Assembly (NCBI GenBank): GCA_029449235.1
Contig: JANATG010000008.1
Location: 1,426,001-1,490,000, forward strand
Direction: 5' to 3'
Length of the DNA: 64,000 nucleotides
DNA from: Linnemannia schmuckeri
Lineage: Eukaryota > Mortierellomycota > Mortierellomycetes > Mortierellales > Mortierellaceae
Part shown: positions 44,901-56,909 of the stretch, piece after piece
Numbering within the stretch: position 1 is the stretch's first letter
How the letters are laid out: each line of letters opens with the position of its first letter
The notes under the pieces: generated by a model
Told to the model about the DNA's origin: nothing
What the model saw: only the letters and a program-made list of their open reading frames with translations
Databases searched by the model: none
Program-made: the position numbers and the translations under genes

Positions 44901-45533
44901 CATGCGCATGGAAAAGCATCAACATCAGGAAAGGAAGTCGATGGGGATGTGTTCTTTCGACAGAGAGGAGCAGCAGCAGGCACACCAGGAGGCAGTGGCG
45001 AGTCGCTTTTGACGAGTCCAAAGAAGTGGGTGGACCTTGACGGCAGTAGCGAGAGTGATCCCGAACTGGATGACGATGGCAACCCATTCTTGTCGCTCAG
45101 TCAACAGCGTAACAAGAACCTCCTAGAGGCGAAGGGGGCGGCTGGTAAAGGAGCAATGTCTGGCAGTCGTTCAGTCGCACCCTCAAGTTCCGGATCTGCT
45201 TCAACTTCAGCGATGCATTCAATATCTCGGCTGGGTTTCAAGCCTCTGGCGAGTGGGGTGCCCGGCCGAGCTCAAGTACCTGCATCGTCTTCGTCTGCAT
45301 CCAAGACGATGCTCTTGCAGAGAACTGAGGCCAAGACTGAGAAATCTACGACAAGTGCAACTGTCCCATCCGATACCCAACCTCCTACAAGTACATCTAA
45401 TACATCCACGACAAATGACAGGAGCAGCAGAAGTAGAAACTTCAATGGCAATGGCAATGGCGGTAGCAGTAGTATTAGTAACAGTGGAGGCACCGTAAAG
45501 GCTGCCGCCAAATACGTTGACCTAAGTGATTAA
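41997..45533 (+). CDS. MCM10: Replication initiation factor Mcm10
   Basis: Five exons (41997-42258, 42367-43357, 43481-43892, 43993-44536, 44632-45533) join in frame into 1036 residues, longer than yeast (571) or human (about 875) Mcm10. Residues about 95-120 are a short Lys/Glu coiled coil (ALLEEVSRIKAQLEAKMR). The OB-fold spans roughly 465-580 (MTAKKVQYCHFQLSDL, LRIGDVVAIMNPKVL). It is followed by the Mcm10 zinc finger with Cys582, Cys592, Cys604 and His607 (FGLCEAVKLNGDNC, SSYCSYH). In the family these bind single-stranded DNA and DNA polymerase alpha, and Mcm10 activates the loaded CMG helicase. The linker regions are Ser/Pro-rich with several SP sites, candidates for CDK control. The first donor (GTACGC) is the weakest signal in the model. 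The ATG at 41997 is the first Met codon in frame. Confidence 0.92.
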
Positions 45534-47534
45534 AAAAGAAACGAGCACTTAGGTTATTCTTGTCCGTGGTGGAGAATGTTGAGAGCCTTGATACATATTT
45601 CTCGCCCACCAGTCATTCAGTCGCGTTTGGCAAATCCATTTTTGTGAAGATGCGGAAGGCCCCTACCCAAAAGGGCTCACAAAGACATAAAACAGGTCTA
45701 CTAATAAACCTTCTGCATGCGAATGCAATTTATATGGCCATTGGCATGTTCTGTATGTCGCTGCTCCCGGCAAATGTTTCTTGTTAATAATGAGAGTCTG
45801 GTTGCCGGTTTATCTTTGGATAAAGGTGGTGGTGATGGTGGTCAGGCAGTCAACGGAACAGCTTGATCAGGACAGCAGCATGTTGATAGGGGAGAGGCAG
45901 TGTAAAAAGGAGAGAAAAGGGGCCTTTGCATGACAATGTAGCATTTTTGGTTTGTAAAATAGGAGAACTCTGCAGCCAAGCCAAACAGTACACAACACAA
46001 AGCACAAACACCATACAACTCCTTTTCTTCTCTTTTTTTTTTGTTTTGTTTTTCTTTCCTTTTCTTTTCTTTTCTTTTGTTTTTACTCACCCAACTCAAC
46101 TCAACTCAAACACCAACACACCAAGCACGCACACCTCCTTCCACACACTCTCTCTTTTTCTCTCTCGTTTTCCTCTCTTTCTCTCTTCCTTACTTTTTCT
46201 CTCATTCATCACCACTCTCCATTCTTCTCATCAATCTCCCTTCCCTCTTTCTTTTCATTCTCCCTGCACCCTGCATAGTTATCAAATACCGCCACCACTA
46301 TTACGAACCACCCCCTTGCACCTTGCGCCCTTGCTACTCGTCTTCTCCTCACTTATCACCAACACATAATACCCGGCACTCTTTACTTGCCCATCCTTTC
46401 AAACCAAGGACTCAAAACAGTACGTCTTACCTCCTTCTTTTGATCTCGCAGATCCATTTCTCTCAGTGAGAACAACACCAAACAACACCCTTCCTCCCAC
46501 CCCTCTATATTCGTTTTCTTGTGCTACAAAAGGAGGGTTAGCTTCGATTGGAGTAGCACCTTCGAAAAACACTCAAACGCGTGAACAGGGTGCCAGGAAC
46601 CAGTTCTTCGTTTCCTATGTCCTTGTTCTTGTGACAAGGCCCACAGGTGTATTCGTTTTCCATATCCTCATTAACGGTTCTGTCACACCTCCCCGCCAGC
46701 TCTGATGCCTCTTTTCAGACGGAGATGGTTGTCCCTATTCTGTTTGGAGGAGCACTATTAACGTATCTATCCTATGACACATTGTATTTGTTGTTTTGTC
46801 GCATTGGATTGAGAAAAGACTCCTTGGGTTTGGGCATAGGCGAGGAGACAGCAATAGAACAGCTCTCCTTTTTGTTAACTGGACTTTTTTTTTTGACCAA
46901 AAGGGATATTCATTGATTTGTCTGACACTCAAGGGTCACTGAGGAGAGGAGTCTTTCCCCGCTGTTTATTTGATATTATCGAAGGGGAGGGGCCAAAGAA
47001 GACCACAGATAAAAAAAAGGAGGCATCCAGCTCGGCTGTCTACTATATGTGTGTGTGCGTGGGGATGTAACGTAAAACCTGCGTGTTCGTAAGCTTTGAG
47101 GGCCTCTTACTCTTGTCGATTGCGAATAAACGAAAACGCAAAAAGTGCTCATTAACGTTAATTTTGGGCCAATTTCATAAATCGCCGCTCCATTACCTTC
47201 AGCATGAATGAACTCTTTTATTAACTTGTCCTTTCTCATTTGTGCCCCTCCTTTTTTCCACAACCTTGCAGCATTGAACTATACCCTACCTTTATCCTTG
47301 TGGATCTCTTGAACACCCTATTACAGAAATCGATAACGACACATTTCCACACCAGTCTATAATGTAGGTTCTCTCAACTGCAGCGATCATTACTGCCTTT
47401 GCTCCTGCTTCCTTTACTTCATTCTCGTTTCTTTGTCATAATCTTGTATATGCTGGTTCATCGCTCTACGACCCGCCGCTCAGTTGCTCATTATCACTCA
47501 CATCCCAGTTACCCATCATCCTTGATCTAGCCAA
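45534..47534. other. Intergenic region upstream of the GAR-domain gene
   Basis: No confident gene. A C/T-rich leader-like tract lies at 46020-46270 (+). A possible protein relic lies at 46640-46916. A clear acceptor (CACAACCTTGCAG) at 47272 could end an intron in the 5' leader of the gene at 47535. Confidence 0.5.
46640..46916 (+). other. Possible degenerate protein relic (hydroxylase-like?)
   Basis: An open frame with ATG at 46725 gives 63 residues beginning MVVPILFGGALLTYLSYDTL, after a TTTTCAG-like acceptor. In another frame just upstream stands VFVFHILINGS. The order loosely recalls fatty-acid 2-hydroxylases (a histidine box, then a GGALxGYxxYD segment), but the histidines that bind iron are absent and the frames differ. 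This may be a relic or coincidence. Confidence 0.15.
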
Positions 47535-50500
47535 ATGTCCTCAGAACACGATACCACCGCGTCATCGCAATCGGCGCCGTCGTCATCAACATCATCGTCA
47601 CACGGAACGCGATCGCTCTTCAACTCATATCATTCACAGCTCGACAGCCTCAAACGGCTACCAGTACCCTATGGCGATCTCTATCATACCCTTTCAGCAT
47701 TTGACACTACCCCAATTGATGCCGTCGGTGCTATATTCCGGAAAGCAGCTTTAGATTTGAGCGCATGGCTCGAGACGGCAGAGATGACAGTATATGGTCT
47801 GGAGATGGATGTCGAACAGGACGGAGTGAATGACGGAAGAGATGTCGGCGAGATTGACGTGATGATGAATCGCTTCCAGCCTAACATTAGTATGTTGATC
47901 GAGCTCAAGGACAAGATGCGATCCAAGCTACATACCGCAGCGATCAACGGTGCATTGCCTTCCGAGGACGACGATGTGTTGGCAGAGGCACCCATGACAG
48001 ATCAGGAGCTACAGGAAACAATACAGACGGTTGAATCAAGTTGGAACTCTCTCAAAGCGATGGTCGTGAAGGTCAAGGGGATTCTTGCCAGCATAAGGAC
48101 CCGAGGCGATCATTTAACGCGGATGGAAAACGTGCTGGGAGAAATCGAGGAGATTGGTTTGAAGATGGACAGCTTTCAGGAGGAGAGGACGCGTTGCACT
48201 CCGGACGTGGGGACACCAAAGTCTGTTCGGTCACCGCCTAGTCCAACACTGTCGCATTCTTCAACAACGACCGAGACGATGACCATCAGTTCAGAGGTAA
48301 CCCAGTCCAAGCAGAGGAATACTGAGCTGTTGACACTTTTGGATTCTCGGATCGAACTACTGGAACCTGTTATTCAATCCCTCACCGCAGAGATTGAGGG
48401 TCAATCAGCTGGCGACACGGAGAAGGACGGATTGCTGGATCAATTCCGTCAACTCACTAAGCTGTGGATGGACCTCAAGGCACGGAGGGAGAAGATTGGC
48501 GAGGAAATCAAGGAAGAGCGCTGGTTGGGAGTGTTTGACCAGGTAGCAGGACAAGTCGAGTCGATGATGGAGTCACTGGACAGGGCTATCATTCATTGCA
48601 AAGGACTCATCGATCAAATCAAGAACATGGTCAAGGAGGAGGTCATCCCGACAGCGCCCATCGATCGCGACCACCTCTACACTATCTTCAAGAGCTTTGA
48701 AGCCAAGCACAAGTACTATGCGCCCGCGGTCAACAAGATGATCAATATGCTGGAGAATGGGATTGAGAATCGGATGACCAGGAACATTGACGTGATTCAG
48801 AAACACAGGGCTATGAAGGCGACCTGGGAACAACTGCGCGGAAGCCTGGATCGAGTCGAACTAGACCTGAACGACATCGAGAGCATGCTCGACATCTTGG
48901 ATGCGTCTATTCCTTCCTACATGCCCACGCCGCCAGCACAACTGCCTGAGAAGCCGCTCTTTGCTATGCGTAAACCTCAGACTCAGGCAGAGTGGAAGGC
49001 ACCCGGCCCACCTACGTTGTTCCAACCATCTCACCAGACCCAGCAACCTCAACGTGGTCGGCGACCCTCGCCTACAACCTCAGCATCGACATATCAGAAT
49101 CCCACTCAGTCGTCTCTACGGTCAAGGACACGATCGCCATTGAATGTTACTCCTCCCACTCCTCGCCACCGACCCTGGTCCCCTGCCCCGTCCCTCGGCA
49201 GCGTGTCGTCGATGCTCTCACCCAATATGAACACCAACTATCGAGCTCACAGCCGCAGCCCTTCACCGACTCCCTCGAGAGCTAACTCGGACAAGCCACG
49301 TCCATGGTGCCCCAGGTAAGATTTTTGTTTGCTTTGCGTTTTTTTTTTTGATGAGAGCACTTTTGAATGATCAATCAATCATTGGACGATAAATTGTTTG
49401 ACTAATTAATTTATCTTAAATTCCTTAGCACGAAAACTTCATCGCCGTCCATTCCTGGAATACCGTACGCGCCGTCAGCAGCATCGACATATTCTCCTCG
49501 TTCAACATCATCAATGGGTCTCCGTCGTGATACCAGCCCTTCTCCAGCACCCTTGAGTCGATCAGCATCCGTAATGGCAAGGAACAGGAGCTCATCTTGC
49601 ACTCCATCGCTCAATAGAAGTCCCTCGGATCTCAGGCCTGTGTTTTCTCCAGTGGGCAGCTTGAGCAAGTTGTCATCAGGAAGCCAGCTAACGCCATCGA
49701 TGTCGGCAGTGGCAGAAGCAGCAGCAACGGGTTCAACAATAATCGCCTTTGGACGGAAAACTCAGCTGAAATTGCCACCGCCAGTCGTCACCAACTCCAC
49801 CAGACTTCGACAGAACTCTGCACCGGGACCTGCACCATCTCACCTTCGATCAGTCAGTCCCAGTCCCATGGTTCGGAGCCGTGACCTTCCCACTAGTGGT
49901 GCTACCACAGCAAGCACACAATCATCGTCCTCGCGTCGTCCCATGTTCTCCCCTCCTTTGAGACGATCTAGCATGCAGAATGGACAATCGAACCACGTGA
50001 GTGAAGACCATCTCCTCTTCCGTCATCGTCGACCATCGCTTGGGACATCCAAACTCAGTTCATCAACCTACGATCTCGACAAATTAGACTCTGCCTATGA
50101 GTCTGTCCCTGGATCAGCTGTTGGCCATGGCAACCCTGCCTTTGACGAACCAGTTAGTCCTTCAGCATCGTCTTCGTCCTCTATGAGCTCACTCAGTCGG
50201 ATGCCCTATACCCAGCAGTCTCGTCAATCGTCCAAGACAAGCTTGCCGAGCCTTATAAAGGAGATGTCGATCAACAACTCCCCAACCCCAAGACCGTATG
50301 CTGCTACTCGTGGGGATGCCTTGGATGATGAGTTTGCGAGGATTTTGAATGCGAGTCCGATCCAGATGCAAGTTCGGAGGCTTGCAGAGGGCAAGTACTA
50401 CTTTGGTGGCAAAGTGGAGGAATTGAGCACTGGTGGATACTCTGCAATGGGTGGCAAGATGGTGCTGTGTCGGTTGATGGAGCATGGACGCCCTACAAAT

Positions 50501-50848
50501 GTCAATGCGAATGGAGCTGAGGAAGACTCTGGTGTCTCTAGCGGTGGTAGTCACAGCGGAATTGAGGATGCCATTATACAGCGACAACAGCAATTGAAGC
50601 GGCAACCGACTGTATCGCGGCCAGTCCCTGCAGCAGCCAAGAATGCTCTTCGACGGCCTGAGCCTGCTGCTCAACGAAACTCTCGACCTCGAGCCACGTC
50701 GAATACATCGACGACATCTACTGCGGCTGGGAAGAGTAGGAAGGTGATGGTCCGTGTTGGAGGTGGATGGCAAGATTTGGACCTGTTTTTGTTGGACCAT
50801 TATTCCCTTACCAAGGAGTCTGTATCTCTGCGTGGTTTGGAACATTAA
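47535..50848 (+). CDS. GAR (GAS2) domain microtubule-binding protein, probably Kar9-like
   Basis: Two exons (47535-49315, 49429-50848) encode 1066 residues. The N-terminal 460 residues are mostly helical and acidic, with spectrin- or Kar9-like bundles (LSAWLETAEMTVYGLEMDV, KKDSFQEE-type helices, MVKEEVIPTAPIDRDHLYTI). Residues about 465-885 are Ser/Pro/Arg-rich with many TPP and SP motifs. The C-terminal domain, about 889-1055, is a GAR domain. It has DDEFARILNASPIQMQVRRL, EGKYYFGGK, KMVLCRLM and, after a Ser/Gln insert, KVMVRVGGGWQDLDLFLLDH. GAR domains bind microtubules in spectraplakins and GAS2 proteins. In fungi the layout fits Kar9-type proteins that orient the spindle by linking microtubule tips to the cortex. 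The GAR domain is clear; the Kar9 assignment is inferred from layout. Confidence 0.82.
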
Positions 50849-50966
50849 GCAAGCAGATATAGTTTTTTTTTAATCCATTTTTTGTTCATCATATATGCTA
50901 TGCAGGAAAAAATATGCCTTTCTACTTTCCCACCATTTTTGCTTACACAACTAATTCAACTACAGT

Positions 50967-53402
50967 ATGGAACATGGACAATCACCACCACTGACATCGA
51001 CATCAGCCCAACCACTGTTCTTCGGGCTCGACCTATCGACCCAACAGCTTAAAGTGGTCGTCTTGGAGCAAGGCGGCAACAACACCAACATCGCCACCAC
51101 CACCACCAACAACATCAACGATGATGACCTTCGAGCGCATTCCTCATTCACCATCCACTTTGACTCGGAACTCCCACATTACCGTACACGGGGAGGCGTT
51201 CACGCTCAGCAGGATCAGAGTAGCGGGGTAGTTACGGCACCCGTGTTGATGTGGGTTGAGGCTCTGGAACGCGTTCTTGAGAAGATGAAAGTTGCCCAAT
51301 TTCCTTTCCATCGTGTCGTATCCATTTCTGGCGCCGCTCAGGTATTACAAGTCTAGTCCACCCCTTATGAAAGCGCATCTTTACCTGGAAAAAGTGAGAG
51401 CATAAAGTCGCGTTAACACGTCTTTTTCCTTTCGGTTTCCATTGGGCATTGGGCAAAATAGCAACATGGTAGCGTATATTGGTCTTGCAACGCAACACAA
51501 GCCTTCGACAAAATGTGCGAGCATTCGTCAAAGCCATCGTCGTCGTCGTCGTCTTCCAAATTGGTAGAAATCTTCAAGGATGCGTTTACGGTTAAGGAGT
51601 CGCCTATCTGGCAGGACACTAGTACGACGAGCCAGTGTGAAGAGATGGAGGTGTTCCTTGGAAGACTTGACAACCAACGTCGTGGGTGCTCTAGCACTAT
51701 TACTACTACCGCTGATGATGATGATGCAGCTGCTGAAGAGGAGGAGTCGAAGGTTCGATTGCTTGGACAGCAGAGGCTTGCGGAATTGACGGGGTCGCGC
51801 GCCTACGAGCGGTACACTGGAAGTCAAATCCTGAAGGTATAATAATCAGTTACGCAAAATGATCGAGGGGAGTGAATAAGAAGAAGAGGAGGAGGAAAAG
51901 GAGGACGACAATCTATGATTATGGAATGTTCATTATCTTTGTCCTTTCGCGCAAGCGCTTGCATGAATAACATTTTTTTTATGTGTATCGGCATAGATTG
52001 TTCAAGAAAGGCCAGAGGTGTATCGATCAACGACAAGGATATCGCTGGTGAGCTCGTTCTTGGCGTCGTTATTGATCGCACGGTACGCATCGATTGATGT
52101 CGCCGATGGGTCGGGTATGAACCTGTTGGATATTCGTACTAAGACTTGGGATCCTGTCTTGACGAGGTTCATTGACCAAGGTGGACAACGAGGCAATTTC
52201 TCGAAAGATGAAGCGGTGGATGCCGTCAACTTGTTGATGAACAAGTTGGGGGAAGTCGATGCATCTGGGAAGAAGGTTCAAGGGGTCTTGAGCAGCTGGT
52301 TTGTAAGCCGCTATGGGTTCATGCCAGGTAACATTTTACACCTTGCAACAAAAGAAAGAGACGTAAGGTTGTGATGAGTGAATCATGGCTGACAAGTGTT
52401 GTTTGTTCGAATGCTATGCGCTACGTGTGGATAGATGTGAAGGTTGTCACGTTCACGGGTGACAACCCTGCAACGGTGATGGCTCTGCGTGCAGAGCGTG
52501 GGGATGCGATAGTCAGTCTGGGCACCAGCGACACCCTCCTGCTTTACACCGATACCCTTGCGTCTATCAGTGATACCGACAACGACAACTTTGCCATTAG
52601 CATCAAGGGAAAACAAGACGCCAGGAGTGCGGCAAGACTACTCTCGGTCGGGTACCTGTGTCATCCTGTCGATCCGAACGGGTACTTGATGCTCTACTGT
52701 GCCAAGAACGGGTCTCTTGCAAGAGAGCAAGTCCGGGATCTATATGCAGACAGCAATTGGGATCGGTTCGACCAGTATTTGCGAGATGGGATGAGAGAGG
52801 AGGATGATAGCGGTGTTGGGTTTTATTTCTTTGATCGCGAGATCTGGCCTCCAGTTCAGGGCGTGTATCGGTTCGAGAATGGAGTGGCTGTTGATGAGTT
52901 TGGGCAACAGGAGAACACTGGTGATTCGGCCCAGAAGAGAGTAGCTAATGTCGTTGCTATCTGCGAGTCCCAGTTTCTGGCGATGCGGGTTCGGTCGTCA
53001 CAAGAGGAGGCTACGCCTTCGCCGTCACCGTCATTAAATCCTCCAGGCATATCCAGAATATTGGCAACAGGTGGCGCATCATCGAATCGAGTCCTTCTTC
53101 AGCTACTAGCCAATGTGTTTGGAGTTCCCGTTGTGAGCATGAGCACTGACGACCAACAGCCTGGAGCTGGATCCGCGGCATGGGGAGCAGCAAGGAAGGC
53201 CTATTTGTATGGTCAACGACACTCAGGAACTGTTGATGGCGTTGGCAGGGTCAAGGAGGACGATGACAATAATCGATATTTTGGAAGAAGGAAGAGCAAT
53301 ACTAATGAGAGCTGTGTCGCTATTTTGCCTGACCTTGCGCAGACAAAAAAATATGTTGACCGAATTCCAGAGTTCTTGCGACTCGAGGCTTTTTTGCTTT
53401 GA
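50967..53402 (+). CDS. Xylulokinase (FGGY carbohydrate kinase)
   Basis: Four exons (50967-51341, 51462-51836, 51997-52327, 52435-53402) give 682 residues, longer than yeast Xks1 (600) or human XYLB (536). The N-terminus has the ATPase-fold motif FFGLDLSTQQLKVVVLE. Other matches are SISGAAQQHGSVYW (substrate region, joined across intron 1), ASIDVADGSGMNLLDI, FTGDNPATVMAL, SLGTSDTLLL and LATGGASSNRVLLQLLANVF, the FGGY signature, then GAGSAAWGAA. The enzyme phosphorylates D-xylulose with ATP, feeding the pentose phosphate pathway in the cytosol. The extra length comes from low-complexity inserts: Asn/Thr near 35-50, Ser near 145-155, Thr/Asp/Glu near 200-220 and a Pro/Ser loop near 550. They sit between conserved blocks, so probably in surface loops. 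Confidence 0.92.
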
Positions 53403-54965
53403 GGCGAGGCGAGACGAGGCGAGAGCGAGGCAGAGCAGTAGGTGGGTGTGCTCAGTCACTCAGTTTGTTTTGTTTGCTACTCGAAATAGACAGCCCATAT
53501 GTCTGTGCGAGAATTGTCAATGAGATGAGGGGTGTGTCAGCTCTTTTCCCTACGGATATATTTTACTTCGGCCGCTAGCAACAGAAACAGTGAATACAAA
53601 CGTCCGCCTATTCCAAAGCAACCCCACATGGGACGGAGGATTGAATTGTATGTGTTGTCTGCTGTTCAGGTTTGAGTGTGGTGGTATTAGGCGAATGGTA
53701 ATGGAGATCAAGATCGTTCTTGTTCTTACAAAACACAGTGGAGAGAGGGAGAAGAAAAAGATGCAAGAAAAAAAAGATTGTTGCACAATAACTGCTCTAT
53801 CTAACAGAATGACAGCTTTGTTTTATGTTTTTGTTGAACACTCCCAATGCGGGAGGCAGGTATGCATTGCCCATTTGCCTTCCTCCTTTTGTTGTAACAG
53901 GATGTCTATCGTCGGATGAACATGTCAAATACCAGTGCGAGTGGGAGACGGAGCCACACTACTCTTCCTCCCTGCCTTTCTTTTACTTCTTTCTCTCTCA
54001 CACCTCTCTTATTTCTCATTTCATCTCGCTTTCTTCTTTTCTTTCTTCCTTCGATCCTTTCATCGCCAATCTCACCCATTCTGTCCCTTGCTCATTCTCA
54101 GCCTTCCTCTCTATCTCTCTCTTTCTCTCTCTCTCTTTTTCTCTCTCCCTCTCCTGGATACTCTTCTCTCTCGTTCATACAACTCGTTCTACTTGCACTA
54201 GCTCCTTTTTCGTTCCTTCTTCCCTTCTTTCTTTCCTTCCTCTCTTTGATAATCCAGCGCTCCAAAGAACAGCCAAAAAGCGCCACTTTTCCCTTTAACT
54301 CTCGACCCACAATTATTAAGCGACAAAAGCAACCTCTCCGTTTTCGTCATTAGAATACCACCCATCCGACACAACACCCATCGTATCCACCTTCCTCATC
54401 CACTCCTACACTCCTACCCAACAAGCATTCTCTGATCTCCGGTGATAGTGTAACTGCCAGCCTTGTCTCCTTCCCTCCTTCTCTTCCTTCTCTTCCTTCC
54501 TCTCCCCCTTCCTTCTTTTGATCCCAGGTCAGTCGGCTCCACGGAGGGGCCGGCAATATTCGTTGTTGTTTGTTTTTAGAACTTCCTTCTTGGCATTGCC
54601 TTTCTTCTGTCTTTGTTTATATACCTTTGCTTTTCCCTTCCTATTATCCAAACACTCTGTCTTTTCCTCGCTTGGGAAAGGAATTGTATGAAGAGAAAAC
54701 AGGGAATACCAATTCGACTCTTATTTTTCGCCATCATTTTCCACGAGCCTAATACCACCATCCCTGCCTCTTTTTTCATACCTTGCACTTATTCTCTCCA
54801 TCAAATAAGCGAACAACAAACAACCATACTTTCTCACCTAGCCAGCCTTATCCCTTTCCTTTTTTCTCTTTCGCCACCATATCTCAGCAGCCTTCCTTCT
54901 AACCCTGCATTCCTCATTTCACCAAGAACAAAAGGCAGCAACCAAAACGCAGAAAAACAACTTGC
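53403..54965. other. Intergenic region upstream of the DUF4436 gene
   Basis: No supportable gene. Just after the xylulokinase stop is a short GAGGC/GAGAC repeat (53402-53435). From about 53950 to 54300 and 54460-54530 the plus strand is strongly C/T-rich. Nearer the ATG there are CAAATAAGC/AACAAAC leader sequences. Confidence 0.5.
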
Positions 54966-56909
54966 ATGACATTCTTCCACCAGCAGACAGGAGAACTACG
55001 GACATGGGCCCGAAGAGCACTTTGGTTCATCTTCGTTACAGGCGCGCTCTGCTCCATAGTACTCCCAATCTTCATGATATACCGACGCGAGGGCGACAAT
55101 GCCCGATCAGTCGTCGAGGTCGAACCCCAGGGCGTGTCCCACACAGGCGACTTTATCCATGTCCTGGGCTCTGTGGCAAGTGTCGACTTTGAGAACAAGA
55201 ACTTTCGAGTCCATTTCGAGTTTACGGCCCATGGGACTCTTGCGGGCGATGATGGCGTCCTGGCGGCTGCGGTCTCTATATCGATGTTTTATACCACCCT
55301 TGCCTTTCCTGCAGGGCAAATCATGTACGCTTTCCTGTTGGTTTAATTGATGCTTTCCTTGCTTCGCCCAAATCCAAAAATGCTTTAAAATGTACTTTTT
55401 TGCTCACATTATTCTTCCCGTTTTGTTTAAAAGGCGATCGGTGGATGTAACAATGCCATACATGCAAGGAGCAACAATCGATTACCCCTTCGACGCATAC
55501 AAATCCTACTTTGAAATCCTCGCCAACAAAGACCACGAACAACTGCACAAGATCCCCGTTTCTCTAACCTTCCTCGGAAAACTTCAATCCGTCGAATTCA
55601 TCCCAACAGTCCAACTTAACCACGACGACCTCTACAAGATCTCGATTGTGATCTTTACCCGCCGTTCACCGACGACGATTGGGTTCAGTCTGTTTATTGT
55701 GTTGATCATGTGGATGCTAAGTATTGCGATTGGGATCATTGCGATACAGGTTATTAAAAAGTATCGGGTTTCGGATGAGCATGTTTTGACGCTAGGGATC
55801 ACGACGCTTTTTGCGTTGCCTGCGTTGCGAGAGACGCAGCCGGGTATTCCGGCCATCGGGTGTGCTGCTGATGTCTTGGGCTTCTACTGGTACGTTGAAC
55901 AACGTCCCTTTTTTCGTTGAAAGTAAATGGTTGGTTCTATCTTTTTGTATTTGTGTTCCATCAGGTATGATCTCTCGATAACGTTTTTGTAATGTTTTCT
56001 TCTTTATTCTTTTATTTCTTTTGCGTGCTTAGGAACATGGCAATCATCGCCATCTCATCCATCATGATCCTCATGGCCTCAGCTCTCCGATGGAAACAAC
56101 CCTCGATCAAACGAGAACTAGAGTTGGTCCAAAAGCAACACGAATACCAGTCGAAACTCATTCAAGAAATGGCCATCCCTATGCCACTCCCACTCACGGG
56201 TGGGCCGCTCTTTGATTACCAGGTGAAGAAAAAGCGAGTTCCCTTTGGAGTGAGTCGGTTCCGGTCACATCCTCCTACAACCCCGTCTTTTTCTGTTGCT
56301 GCCGGTGTTGCTGCAGCTGCCGGTGCCACAATGCCAGGTGTCAACAATAGCGATAGTGGCGACATTTATGATTACAACCATGTCCGTCCAGCCAGTTCTG
56401 CATCGCAGCGAGATAGGCTGTCGTTCGAAGAGGCACAGAGGTACTATCGGAATCCATTCGAGTCTCCTCATCACCACCACCGACAGCAGCAGCAACCACA
56501 GTACCCCTCACATACCTCTCCAACCAATCCGCCTGCCGTCGTCGTAGCAACGGGAAGCGACAGCAGCCGGCGGTCTTCAACAATATCGACAGCGACAAAG
56601 CCGACAAACACGACGAGAAGACATCATCTAGAGGATTACTACTATTTTACCGATGAAGGACGGATACATTTCGAAGACGAATATGATGGTGATGATGATC
56701 CATACCCAAGTCCGCAATCTCAACTACAACATACACATCCACATCCGTCAACAGCGTCCTTGTCCACGCCATTACAACATCAGCAATACCAGCAACAATA
56801 CCAGCAACAGCAACAGCAGCAGGTGCGCTCTTCATCGATGTATCGGCAACATGATCTTGAACAGGGGTCCATCTCGGGGTCTTCGTTGTTTGGACTGGAA
56901 CGTCTTTAG
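54966..56909 (+). CDS. DUF4436-type multi-span membrane protein
   Basis: Three exons (54966-55324, 55434-55889, 56033-56909) give 563 residues. Membrane segment 1 is near residues 18-39 (WFIFVTGALCSIVLPIFMIY). Then comes an extracytosolic beta-rich region with VDFENKNFRVHFEF and GATIDYPFDAYKSYFEI. Three or four C-terminal segments follow (GFSLFIVLIMWMLSIAIGII; LGITTLFALPALRETQPGIP; IIAISSIMILMASALRW). The conserved LFALPALRETQPGIP stretch and overall layout fit DUF4436 proteins of fungi and actinobacteria, whose function is unknown. The cytosolic C-terminal 240 residues are low complexity with Ser/His/Gln/Pro and a poly-Gln patch near the end. The AT|GTACGC and TG|GTACGT donors are confirmed by frame. 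Family recall is good but unverified. Confidence 0.82.

Noticed and set aside
46466..46705. 79-codon plus-strand frame as an independent gene
   Set aside because: No leader or splice support; only its end resembles protein, and that is reported as a possible relic.
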